Positions 47,561-58,591 of a stretch of 64,000 nt of DNA are shown here, piece by piece. The DNA is from Bactrocera neohumeralis. Taxonomy: Eukaryota; Arthropoda; Insecta; Diptera; Tephritidae. The notes under the pieces were generated by a model, which had not been told where the DNA came from, did not search any database, and worked only from the letters and a program-made list of their open reading frames with translations. The stretch lies in the NCBI RefSeq assembly GCF_024586455.1, contig NC_065920.1, positions 53,311,109 to 53,375,108 on the forward strand, written 5' to 3'. Within the stretch, counting starts at the first letter, position 1. Each line of letters starts with the position of its first letter. A program made the position numbers and the translations under genes.

Positions 47561-47858
47561 CCATCTAACAAAGCTTGCTTGTAAATCGAGAGCTTCTTAC
47601 TTATACCGGGAGGCTAGGATTAAATATGTAAAGAACTTATTTCCTTAGAACTATCTGCTATCTACTCACTGGGACTCCATGTAAACACTTGAAAATTAAA
47701 TATCGAAATTTCCTTTCTTTCCAATTCGATTTTATTCAAAAAAATATACATACAAATGTAGTCAAACAAATTCGTCGCATTTTTTCACTATGGACTAGAG
47801 TAATTACAAACAATGAAAAAAAATAGTATTAAAGTAAGAGCTTTCTCAGTATTTCTCC

Positions 47859-48550
47859 TTAGTATCTTCTCTTCGCTGATGCCGCCGACTGAGCTGAGAG
47901 ACGCGCATTCTTAATCTCCTGACCGCGCTGCTTGACATCTGCGCTGCAAGTCGGCACATTGTCGATGTCGTCACAAGTTTGTGTTTCGGGATTGAAAGCG
48001 CTCGCTTCATCGCAAGCAATACGACGTGGACGACCTTCGATACAGATGAAATACACTTGACAATTCTCACTTGATGGATAGAATTCATATTCTTGTTCGG
48101 GTTCGCCGATAAATTGACCTCTGGGTGATGGTTTTGGTGGTGGGCACTTGAAGCCCAAGAAAGCTTCGGCATCACAGTCGGGCACTTGATCGGGCCAATC
48201 ACATTTGTAGGTTTCCTTGTTCCAAGCCAAACCGTCGGGACAGTCGAAAACGAAACCACGACCGGAAGCGCAATTCTTGAATTTGCCACAGTTACGTGCA
48301 TCACCCATGGCATAGTAACCGAATTGATGTGGGCAGTCGTCTGTTGGCTGTGCGGGCTGTGTACGTGCTTGGCCTTGTGAGCATTCTACATCGATGGGAT
48401 AGCCGCAGGGATAACCGGAAGATTTTTCATTGTACAACAGACCGTCGGGGCAGAGCTTCTCTTCGGCTATACCATTCTTGCATTCGATGTAGGCGTCACA
48501 TGAGCCTGAGACGGCTTGTGTGCCATTAGGTTGTTGACATTGAGCGTGAG
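47859..48550 (-). CDS. obst-E: Obstructor-E, alternative terminal exon 2 (three chitin-binding domains)
   Basis: The acceptor is CTTACAG with exon start at 48550, and the stop is TAA at 47861-47859. With the leader exon the product is 248 residues: signal peptide ending ...AHA, then Gln as the likely mature start. Three CBM14 domains have Cys at 23/36/42/52/67/75, 91/106/112/122/135/144 and 154/182/188/198/211/220. Typical text is CPDGLLYN, CPDGLAWNKETYKCDWPDQV and YFICIEGRPRRIACDE. The linker between domains 2 and 3 (SPRGQFIGEPEQEYEF) differs completely from the other exon, as does the basic tail ending KRRY. The two exons are ancient duplicates rather than recent copies. Likely a cuticle chitin-binding protein with a different partner or tissue. 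Joining into the downstream exon is impossible because of the stop. Confidence 0.9.
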
Positions 48551-49059
48551 CTGTAAGGTGAGAGAGAGAGAAGAGCATAAAAAGGTCGACATTAATAAAT
48601 AATTTTCATTGCATTTGCTTACCTAGACAGAGTGGAGAATGAAGTGAAGTAGAATGATGAGTAGTAAATTTTTTTTATAATTATTTATTTTGCACACCAA
48701 AACTTTTAAAATGAAAGATGAACTGAAAGTAATGTTTTCGCATAAAATCCCGTATATTCGTAAATAACAACGTTATATGATGAAATAAAGATAATTTAAT
48801 TAATAATAATAATTCATATTTAAAATTAGTTTCGCTTTTGAACAGCTTCCTAAAATAACCATCTCTATTAGTAATATTAGTAATCAGATAGTCTACATTA
48901 AATATATTAAATACATGACTCGATATAACATCGGAATATCTTCCTTAGAATTGATAAAGAAGAAAGTATTGATTCTTGGTTGAGTGTCATAAATTTGGTA
49001 TCGCCACTCAAAAGATCTTTTACCATAAATTGTATATAGAAAAATTAAGTTTAAAGTTG
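48551..49059 (-). other. intron of obst-E, no element recognised
   Basis: AT-rich intron sequence directly upstream of the second alternative exon. The polypyrimidine tract CTCTTCTCTCTCTCTC precedes the acceptor. Confidence 0.5.
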
Positions 49060-49830
49060 CCCTAGGCAGTAAGGCTGAATGAAGTAACTCCACGTTAGAC
49101 CTACTGCTAAGGTTTAGCACCATTATGTGGTACACTGATGCCTTGAAATCAGGTATAACAGGATCTTTGCTATAAGTCGGTGTGTCGAAAGAAACCTAAA
49201 GTATCGCCATACTCAGCGATAGTTAAGCGGCAGTTAAAGCAATTACAAGCTTATGAGATTACAACACTATTGATGTAGGAGTTTATAGAAAAGATTAATA
49301 ATTCACAATCAAGTGCACGTCATTTGAGTTACAAGAAGTAGCCGGGAATGAAGTGGCTGATGAGTTTCCACGCTCTGCAGCTGCTTCTAGATTAGTAAAA
49401 CCGGAACCTTGCATTGCAGTTGGTCCGTACCGTAAAGGAGCCCCGCCAGGAAGAAAAAAAAAGAGGGAGAAGTATTGAAGTAAGAACTCAAAGGCATGCG
49501 CCAGGCTAATGGATGGTTGCAGTCTCCTCTTAAAAGCGTAATCCTCCCGAGAGATAAATTCTAGTAACTAGTGGTATTTTACATTGGACACTCATAGGCT
49601 CAAAAACCACCCACTTGACATGGGTGTAGTCTTTTGTTCAAGTCTTGGATGTATGTATCCGAACAGGGATAACATCGCCTCAGTGGAATACAGCAGGATA
49701 CTTTAATTTATAAGTGTGCTGGACTTAAGTGATTCTTGGTTGCAAAGAGGAGGGCACAATAGAACTTAAGCGGTATAAAATGGCGGCTGGAGGCTTTCAG
49801 GCTGTATGTGTTAGTTATATAGAGGGTCTA
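49060..49830 (+). pseudogene. non-LTR retrotransposon RNase H relic
   Basis: Plus-strand blocks in order are MWYTDALKSG (T-D-G-S-K position, Gly replaced by Ala), ILSDS-stop-AAVKAI, AGNEVADEFPRSAAAS (G-N-E-x-A-D-E) and CMYPNRDNIASVEYSRILL. The last block matches the relic at 4560-5160 (FPNRDRIASLACSKML), so both come from one family. Inactive. Confidence 0.75.
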
Positions 49831-51051
49831 AGGCGAGTTCTTACCTGATTTTATTCATATAACCAGTATAAAGTAACCTGAAAGTTCGAAAATCTGTATA
49901 GTCGGTATATGGGGACTATGGGAAGTATTAACCCATATTTGAAACGCAGAGATACTATTATCAGGAAAGGATTCTCTCAAAATCTCAGTTATATATCTCA
50001 TACATTTACCGTTATTTTCGGTAAAAAGCCAATTATAGGCTTTGGGGTCCACATATTCGGTTCACAGGGGCTTGAAAACTTTTTGTTGGACTTGGACAAG
50101 GTGGAGGACTCTAAAGGCATTATTCGTGAAAAGTTATCCCCCGTTATATTAATTGCTTCTTGATTTGTGCTACACTCGAATGAAAACAATCAGATGGAAT
50201 TTAAAATTGTGCTATATGAGAAGTAGGCGTGCGATCGAAGCTTTCGACTTTTATCAAAAATAATAATTTTCAAATTGCTAAATTCTGTCTTAAAAATATT
50301 TGCCATAAAATCAATCATACAAAGGTGGCTTCAAGCATTAGACTCAAAGCAGCGTCGCTAAGAAGTTCGACCAAGCATTTAACAAATGTAAAGTCATGAT
50401 CATGAATCGGATCTCGGCCTAAACGTCAAATACTAAAAATGGAAATAGGTCCTAACTCCTGGATTTACTCTTACGAGAACTTACTGCAAATAGTTCTTGG
50501 GCTCTGCTGCTTATAACAACATATGTTTTGACGTTAAACTCCAGAAAAATCTCAGGGTAACATTGTAGACAGTTTGAGACAGTCTTTGTTTAATGCCACT
50601 ACGAAAGCGTACAACGTTACTGGTAGTATCAGTAGGCCCAATTTTTTGAAGAGGAATTTTATTTAAACATAAAAATATAAACATAAAAAAATATTTAAAT
50701 AAAAAATTTTTGGATTTCCTTGATTCCGTTGCCGTATTCTACTGAAAAAATTATATCTGACCCGAAATCTCAAATCCAAAAGCCAAGAAAATATTTACTA
50801 TTATTATAGATGAATACAAGTAATGATCGCAGTCTAGGGATCGTACTAGTAAACAATTTGATATTTGACAAAATGAGGGTTCCCAAAAAAGTGCTTTTTG
50901 TTAAACATTAAAAAATTTAAATTATTTTTTTATATCTTCTATTCCCGAAGTAATGAGTGGAAAAGGTGATTATTTTATATGTTGAACAATAGTTTTTTGA
51001 ATTCATTATGACTTTTTCCCTAGTATCAATGCGCTTAAATCATATTTGTAT
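49831..51051. other. intron sequence, unclassified
   Basis: The 84-codon frame at 49909-50163 shows no known domain. Parts may be old repeats, but I cannot name them. Confidence 0.35.
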
Positions 51052-51131
51052 AACTTCAAAGTGTTTTAAGCTGATGGCTTAACCGCTAGTGCTATATATA
51101 TAAATTGTAATTGTAATTAAATTACCTTTTC

Positions 51132-51170
<39 letters not shown>

Positions 51171-51180
51171 TCAAAGTGTT
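51052..51180 (+). mobile_element. poly(A)-tailed retroposed fragment with 14-bp target duplication
   Basis: AACTTCAAAGTGTT is at 51052-51065 and again at 51167-51180. Between them are 70 bp (TTAAGCTGATGGCTTAACCG and on) and an A tract of about 31. This is the signature of target-primed insertion of a severely 5'-truncated non-LTR element on the plus strand. Confidence 0.85.
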
Positions 51181-52639
51181 CAACCAAATACCGGTAATAT
51201 TTTGACCTAATTGTCGGTACTTTGTTTACTCAAAATACAGCTTTCAAAGTATGCATGCATAAATGTAAATACTATTACGTACGGATACGCAGATAAATAA
51301 AATTGGCTTTAGAAATAACTCAAATAATTTGTACTTCGTCATTTTGAGAAAACAAGTGTATTTACCTACATATGTGTGCATGCTTATATCAGCAAATTGA
51401 CAGTGTAAGTTGATTTTGTGTAATTCATTTTTTATGGTTTGCCATGAGTGATCACAGTGCACTCAATAAAATCTTTAATGTATTTAAAAAAAATAAAAGA
51501 AAAATTAAAAGTAAGATAACAAATGCACTGAAAGGAACATTAACCAAGAAACAAATTATTTGATGGAACAATGTTATATTGTATTATGTTAAAAAATATT
51601 TAAAAAATTGTATACTATGTACTATTAAAATATGTTCATTAAGGAGCTCTTCCCCTTTCACGTTTTTAAAAACACAATTTTTATTAAATAAATTCAATCT
51701 AGAGCATTCATAGAATGTTCTGGTAAAGTAATTTTCCGAAATTGACTGTAGTTGGAAAGTTATAGGAGTGAGAAAGTAAGGTCTTTAGAGCGCGTGGCCT
51801 ACAAACTTGAAATTTCAAACATTTTTAAATTTTCATTAAATTTTTTTTCAACTGGCGACGACGATTTCTCAAAAACGATGCAATCGTTTTAATATTTTAA
51901 TGATAGTTTCATCAGACATGTGACTATTGCCCAACTAGTATTTTTGAAAAATAATCAACCGCATTTTTCATAAAAAAATAGTCGCAAAAAATAATGAAAT
52001 TTAATGATTTTAATGTTTAAAAATATTCAAAATATTTAATTTTCATGATTTATGAAATATCTTAGTTCCGGCGGTAGCCATCAACCCACAGATTAACATG
52101 CACTTTGTTTTTATGATCTGAGGTTAGCCAGTCTGCTGGAATCATGGATGCCATTTGTCTACCTCTTTTCCTCATGGGTGCCATTGGAGCGCTAAATATT
52201 GCAATTAAATAAGTTTTTTTTGCTTAAAAATTTTGTAGTTAATCTGAAGGCCTAATTAATATGTGGAAAAAAATTGAAAGCAGTGTGATTTTTTTCTTCT
52301 CACTATAAAGAAATTCGAAAAAAACTTAAAAACGGCCGTCACACGGCATGACCTCCTTCATTGCGCTGCCAGACTTATTTCTTACGACCTGTGTTTATTT
52401 GTATTTTTTTGTTTGTAAGCGAGTTCCAAACGAACGCTCAGCACAGCCAAAATGGTGCTGGATAAAATTCTGATAAAAACTCGGACAAAAAAGTGGCGGT
52501 ATTTGATTTCTTGTTGGAGTTTTGAGCATTTTTCGCCATGATTGTTCGAATTCTCTCTATTCTTATTAATTATATTATAGTGTTCCGAGATCAAACTGCG
52601 ACTCTCATCTTAAAACTGCACAAAAAGACCTCATGGATC
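51181..52639. other. intron of obst-E, no element recognised
   Basis: AT-rich sequence with no supported gene or repeat. Confidence 0.4.
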
Positions 52640-53290
52640 GAATTTATATTTGCGAATAACTACAGGATCACATCAAAATCGAACCATTTCTGATGTGGTT
52701 GGTTGTTGATGATGAAAATTCGGTTACTTAAGATCTGCGGTGACCCGGTGCAAAAGTATTAACAATACAGGATTGGTGATAAGGAAGATTTTTTTGTGAT
52801 TGTAATCCCATGGAAGAAATCATCAACTGTAGGCTCTTTTCCTGTCGTCAAACTCTTAATGCTGATTGGTACTGTCAATAACTAAAACTATTGAAAAAAA
52901 TAATTGCTCAAAAACAGGCGGCTTCAGCCAAAAAGATATAAATTATTAGCACAGCACCAGGCCACACACATCGATAGTAACTCTTTCGAAGCGGTCCATA
53001 TGCATCCAACTTACATTCCAGACTCAGCACCAAATGATAACTGTGCCTGCCTATAGCGAATGATTTTGCTATTGAAAAGTTTACCTAACCTTTCTGGTAG
53101 CGAGCAGCAAAAGAATGGTCGCGAAGATATCAAAATACTTGTGAAGTCGGCTGTTCCAGTTTTTCTGCAGCAGGAACGTAGGTATGAAGTTTTTATGAGA
53201 GTGGCTTTATACAATCATCTTAAATATGCCAACAAGTTATTTAGTACATCTTATACTATTTGGCTTCATTTCGCAAAACTTAGAACATAG
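52640..53290 (+). pseudogene. mariner transposase relic, catalytic domain
   Basis: Plus-strand blocks are VVDDENSVT-DL (V-T-G-D-E-x-W-V-T-Y-D), QTLNADWYCQ-LKLLKKIIAQ and HPTYIPDSAPNDN (H-P-P-Y-S-P-D-L-A-P-S-D-Y, third Asp retained). An open C-terminal frame EQQKNGREDIKILVKSAVPV follows. Numerous stops. The helix-turn-helix region is missing. Confidence 0.75.
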
Positions 53291-54344
53291 AGAGTCAAGT
53301 AAATTATATCAGCCGTACAAGCAAACTGTTGAGAGTAAAATCCCATTTTTAAGATAATGTTTCAAATCAATATAAATATAATTGACTTCTTATTAAAAAA
53401 AAATAACTTGTTATTTAAATCATTCACTATAGTCTGAGACTGGTCTAAAATCCATGAGGGAAAAATTTATAACATTGTAGAACTCGGTTATAACACTTCA
53501 ATAAAGAATCCACATATTCTCTGGTAACGAATTCAACTCGCTAACATACTTTATACGGTTTACTAATTATTTTCTTAACTTCGTCTAAGTATAGTGAACA
53601 GTGAAATGGCGAATGGAAGACGTTATCATAGGTCGCTTAGTTTTTCATCAACCACGCCAAAATTAAAGATCGAATCGCTACTTAATATACATTTTGATAT
53701 TCTCGCGAACATTTTTTGGCCACTCGCTACCAGAAACTATAACTGTTAAATCTCTAGTTATATAATCACAGACCTCGAAATAGCGGTAAAATCAATAAAA
53801 GTTTTTCGAAAGCACAAAAAGTATAAGCCAAAAAAGAAAATCGAAATAATAGCCAACAACAAAAGTCAAAAAGTTTAGCAGCATTCTTCGCTGCGCTGAA
53901 AGTAAAAGTGTTTAAGACCAAACCAGTTCCATCAGCAGACATCTAGACAGTTTGATAAGTGTTCGCAAGCAAGCATATACTCATATAAATATAAATATGT
54001 ATTTATATAGGTCTGTGTATACACATTTACATATTTACATACATATGTACTTACTAATATACATAGTTGCGCATATATGCAAGCGAAGTCATTAAAAGCT
54101 GCTGCCAAGCAATAAAATTGATACTCAAAATAAATACAATAAATAAACTGCAGATGAGCAGCAAACGAAGGTAAAGACGCGAAGCAACAAAGATGCTGTC
54201 AACTGTGAATGCTTAAGCGTGGCTGGATTATGTAACTTTTATTAGCATACCACCATATACATTATGTATGTCTGTACTATTTAAAGAGTTTAAGGTAGCG
54301 CACAGTGGGGTAGGATAGGCGCGTTTGTGTATACAATTTCCACG

Positions 54345-55464
54345 CGTGGCCACGCAAACCTTACCACTATACTTTCATACATTTTTTCGGACTTTTGCTT
54401 TCGTTCGGGATTTTTTTCAATTTTTCTTTTTTATGTTGTTAGTAAGCATACGTAAACAAAATTATAATAGGTTGTCAAAAAAGTCTTGCGGTATTTTCGC
54501 TAGTTGGCGCTGAAAGCGCGTAGTTCTAGTTTAATTCGTCGCATCGGGTCATGCTATACCTTTTTGGAAAGCTCATTTCACGCGCTAAGACGTGTTTGAT
54601 TGATTGTCGTTTCTTTTAAGTCGTTCGTGAGTTATAGCGTCGCAAACATGGAGCAAAATAAAGAGAAAATACGGCATATTTTACAGTACTACTACGATAA
54701 AGGCAAAAATGCATCTCAAGCCGCCAATAAAATTTGTGCAGTTTATGGACCCGATACAGTTTCCATTTCCACCGCACAACGATGGTTTCAACGTTTTCGT
54801 TCTGGTGTAGAGGTGGTCGAAGATGCGCCACGCTCCGGAAGGCCTGTCGTCGAAAATTGCAATAAAATCGCTGAATTGGTCGAAAGAGACCGTCATAGTA
54901 GCAGCCGTAGCATCGGTCAAGAGCTGGGCATGAGTCATCAAAAATTCATTTCAATTTCAATAAAAAAAAATTCAATAAAAATACCGCAAGACTTTTTTGA
55001 CAACCCATTACTATCTAATTATAATTATAGTTTCTAATTTATTACGTTTAATGAGTAAAACACAAATTAGCTTTTCTGTGCTTATACAAAAGCGGCCGAT
55101 TTTATTGTTTTTAAAGCGATACACCTACTAAACTTCGTGTTTCTATTAAAAAAAAAATAAAATAAAATATTAATTTTAAATATAGTGTAAATGAAATTAA
55201 ATTAAAAAAAAAAACAATTAATTTTTTCATCGCATGTCAGTCTCTTACATTTCGAGCTAATTTTGTAAAGCTCACAATCTTTCAATTGATTTATCTATAG
55301 CTGAATGTGTTTTGTTTTAAAATTTTAATATATTTTTGCTTAATAACATGTCATTAACTTATTTCTAAATAAAAATTTCTATACCACAAAAAGTACCGCT
55401 ATAAAATGTAGTCAAATATGCACAATACTTGAAAATTTTGTGTGGTAAGGTTTGCGTGGCCACG
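54345..55464. repeat. perfect 23-bp inverted repeat 1.1 kb apart
   Basis: 54345-54367 and 55442-55464 are exact reverse complements. Each contains GTGGCCACGCAAACC. They enclose the deleted mariner at 54468-55009. They may be the termini of an older element, but no clear target duplication is seen outside them. Confidence 0.7.
54468..55009 (+). mobile_element. internally deleted mariner keeping an open DNA-binding domain
   Basis: The terminal repeats (GGTTGTCAAAAAAGTCTTGC on the left, the exact inverse on the right, both continuing GGTATTTT) define a ~540-bp element. The natural start codon is at 54648, and the frame stays open through 97 codons or so of mariner protein. It has HILQYYYDKGKNASQAANKI (first HTH), the linker region SGRPVVENCNKIAELVERDR and the second HTH up to ELGMSHQ. 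It then fuses to the right terminal repeat and stops at 55037. The entire DDD catalytic domain is deleted, so the product could bind ends but not cut. Whether it is expressed is unknown. Confidence 0.88.
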
Positions 55465-55589
55465 AGTAATAAAGAATATATATTAATTTAAACTTATGCG
55501 GTGTAAATACAATGAAATGTAGAAGCTTAAAATTTAAAGAAAGTTTTAGAATTATTTCCAAAAAGTGTTAAAAAAGACATAATACGGAG

Positions 55590-56832
55590 GCTGCTATATA
55601 TATTTCTGGCCTAGGCAACACTAAGTGTTGCCAGGTGCAATCTGACATTTCCATTGGAAAGTTTGACATTTTTTAGCATAACATCACTCAGAACGTTTTG
55701 TCATTTAATCTTGAATTCTTTTATTTGCAGGCAATTAAAAAATTCATCTCGGCCAAAAAATGGAATTAACTCGTGAACATTTTCGTGCGATCATTTTTCA
55801 CAACTTTCGACGTGGATTATCACAACAAGAGTGCATCGATGAACTAAAATCTTTGTATGGCTATGAAGCACCATCCTATAGCACTGTGAAAAACTGGTAC
55901 AACGAATTCAATCGTGGCCGACGCTCGCTCAAAGACGAATTCCGTGAAGGTCGTCCAAAAACAGCCGTTGTGCCAGAAAACATCGATGCCGTACGTGAAC
56001 TGATAATGAAAGACCGTCATGTAACATACCTTCAGATAGAGGCATGCCTATGCATTTCTCCCACCAGCATACATTCGATATTGCATGAACACCTGGCCGT
56101 AAAAAGGTTTGTTCTCGTTGGATCCCGCACAATTTGACAATCGCTCAAAAAAGGCTCGTGTGGATTGGTGTAAAGAAATGCTGAAAAAATACGATCGCGG
56201 TGCTTCAAAAGACGTTTATAAGATCGTCACAGGTGACGAATCATGGATCACTATGCGTATGAGCCCGAAACAAAACAGCAATCGACCGTGTGGGTCTTCC
56301 AAGACGAGCCAAACCCAACGAAAGTTGTTCGTGGAAGAAGCACTTCGAAGCAAATGGTCGCCTGTTTCTTCGGCAAAACTGGTCATGTGGCGACTGTTCC
56401 GCTTGAGCAACGTAGGACGGTCAATTCTGAGTGGTACACCACCATTTGTTTGCCTGAAGTCTTCGGAGAAATTCGAAAAACGAACAAGAGAAGACGAATC
56501 ATTGTGCACCATGACAATGCGAGCTCTCACACATCGGCCCAAACCAGCGCCTTTTTGACCGGCCAAAACGTCGAATTGATGGGTCATCCGCCGTACAGCC
56601 CTGACTTGGCACCCAATGACTTCTTTTTATTCCCAGACATCAAGAAAATAATGCGTGGTCAACGATTTTCGTCGCCAGAAGATGCTGTTGAAGCATTCAA
56701 AAACCATGTTTTGGAGGTGTCTCAATCGGAGTGGAATGCAAAAGTGTATAAATCTTGATGGAGAATATTTTGAAAAACAATAAAAATAAATATTCCTATT
56801 TTCATTATTAGGCCAGAAATATATATAGCAGC
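55590..56832 (+). mobile_element. mariner (DD34D), near full-length copy 2 with frameshifts
   Basis: The terminal repeats GCTGCTATATATATTTCTGG on the left and the inverse on the right enclose a transposase starting at 55760 (MELTREHFRAIIFHNFRRGL). Blocks in order are two HTH domains, VTGDESW (first Asp), VHHDNASSHTSAQ (second Asp) and PPYSPDLAPNDFF (third Asp). 34 residues lie between the last two Asps, the mariner spacing. One-base frameshifts lie near 56105 and 56245, and a ~30-bp deletion removes part of the C-terminus after SQSEW. Its close similarity to copy 1 (9691-10446) implies recent activity. It lies in an obst-E intron, antisense to the gene. Confidence 0.92.
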
Positions 56833-58125
56833 TTCGTAGTTCTGTGTAGGTTGCTAAGATCAAAATATTCAGACCATAACATATTAATATTAGTATTAAT
56901 AATGTTCATATGCCCTGAAAATGAAACTTCGCAGACTCTATAAATGAATCTATTAATTCTGTTAGAATTGTCACCCATAAAGATTTTTCCTCAATTTATT
57001 ACTAGGAAAACAGAAATTTTCCTTGCCTTGCAGTCAAAATTATTAGCATACCAATGCCCTTGAGAACAATTAAAATATAAATATCCTCATTTTGCACAAC
57101 TGCATATTCGCACTTCCGATTTATGTCATTTCCGAGGTTAACTTGCTACACAAATACAACAAAATGACAAATTAAATATAAATATTCGCGTATAATTGCT
57201 TTAACAAACACTAGTTACATACACCACACATTGCCATCAATTAGCTAACAGCGGTAAGGCGTGTCCCAACCGGCTACCTAATTGAAATATGTGGCATCTC
57301 AACTAACGATATTGATTTGCTATAAACAACTAATTGTCTATAGGCGATCTTCTGCCATACAAATATTTATCAGCGACTCATCTCGCTGTTAATTCGCTAA
57401 ATTGCGAATTTCCGAGCTGTCAATTGCGTTAGAAGCGGACAAATAGTCAAACGCGCTAACTGTTATTGCAATGCAAAAGTTGTTGTTGTTAGTTTTCGCA
57501 AACAAGTTCGTCGCTTAATTCTTTGCATTTGGCCTCAACAAGATTTGTTGTCTTTATATATTTGAAGGTAATTGAATTTATATAAATAAAAATAAATTTT
57601 ATTAATAAATTTATAACAATGCAGCCAGCCACTAGCCGGAGGCTGCTCGTGGCTTAAGATAAAGCTTAATGTATTTGTTTATCGATATGTTTGTTTACTT
57701 GGCTGCCGCATCTACATTTTTGTGGTTGTCTTTCGTTGTTTCACAAGGTCGCGGTTGTGGTAGCTGCGTAAGTGATGCTGCGATGACGCACAGTGGTGTG
57801 AGAGTGGTTAAATAGTGTAGTTGAAATATTTTATGTTTAAGTTTATATATCATTATTGTAAATATACCTTTTTGTTAAAAATTAAAATAAATAAATTTAC
57901 TCGGAAAAAAATGAAAAATTTGTCGAAAAGTAACTTGTTATCCAAGTCATTAGAAAGATCACTTTTGGAAGCAATTCATAATAATTGGTAGGTAAGGTTC
58001 TCATTATGATGAACTGGAAACCCGGAAAGGAATAGTTTAGATAAAGAGCTGGTGAGAGAAGCATTCTGTCAACTGAGTAGGTAAAAGTGACATCTCACCG
58101 AAATGGCTGGCAGGCTGATAGCCTT
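56833..58125. other. intron of obst-E, unique-looking
   Basis: 57180-57560 has mixed composition and no repeat signature. It could hold host regulatory sequence, but no specific site is supported. Confidence 0.4.
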
Positions 58126-58591
58126 GACAGACGGCAACGTTAATCCGGATTAACTGCGCACTTAATCAGATCCGAATTTGTAGGTGACAAATGGCAGCTA
58201 TGCGAGTTTGAAACTCTCGTAAACAGCTGATTGTCATTTTTGTAATATTTTCAATGAAAATGAATAGAGGATAAAAATTTAATTTTTACAAAACCATTTT
58301 TTATTACAAAAACATATCAGCATATTATTTTTAGAACTGCATTATAACATAACATCGTAACATACAACTTCTTGTTTTTTACTGAAAATTTTAAAAACAG
58401 CTATCAGTTTTGCCTCTTTTCCATTCACAATAGATTAATATTGGTCATTTTTAACAATGTTGCCAACGAAAACGCAGCTAACTCTCTAAAATTTTGAGGA
58501 TTAAATGGGTGTTAGCAACGGAGTTATCTCCACTAACTCCTGAATTAATACGAATTAATGCAGTTAATCCGGATTAACGCTGCCGTGTGTC
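58126..58591. mobile_element. 466-bp MITE with palindrome-containing ends
   Basis: The left end GACAGACGGCAACG and the right end, reversed, GACACACGGCAGCG are both followed by TTAATCCGGATTAA, a perfect 14-bp palindrome, and CTGC. Arms are about 32 bp. The interior is non-coding, and the target duplication is unresolved. Confidence 0.8.

Noticed and set aside
49909..50163. 84-codon plus-strand frame in the obst-E intron
   Set aside because: No domain; a short frame with Phe/Ile-rich text, no splice evidence, probably chance or repeat-derived.
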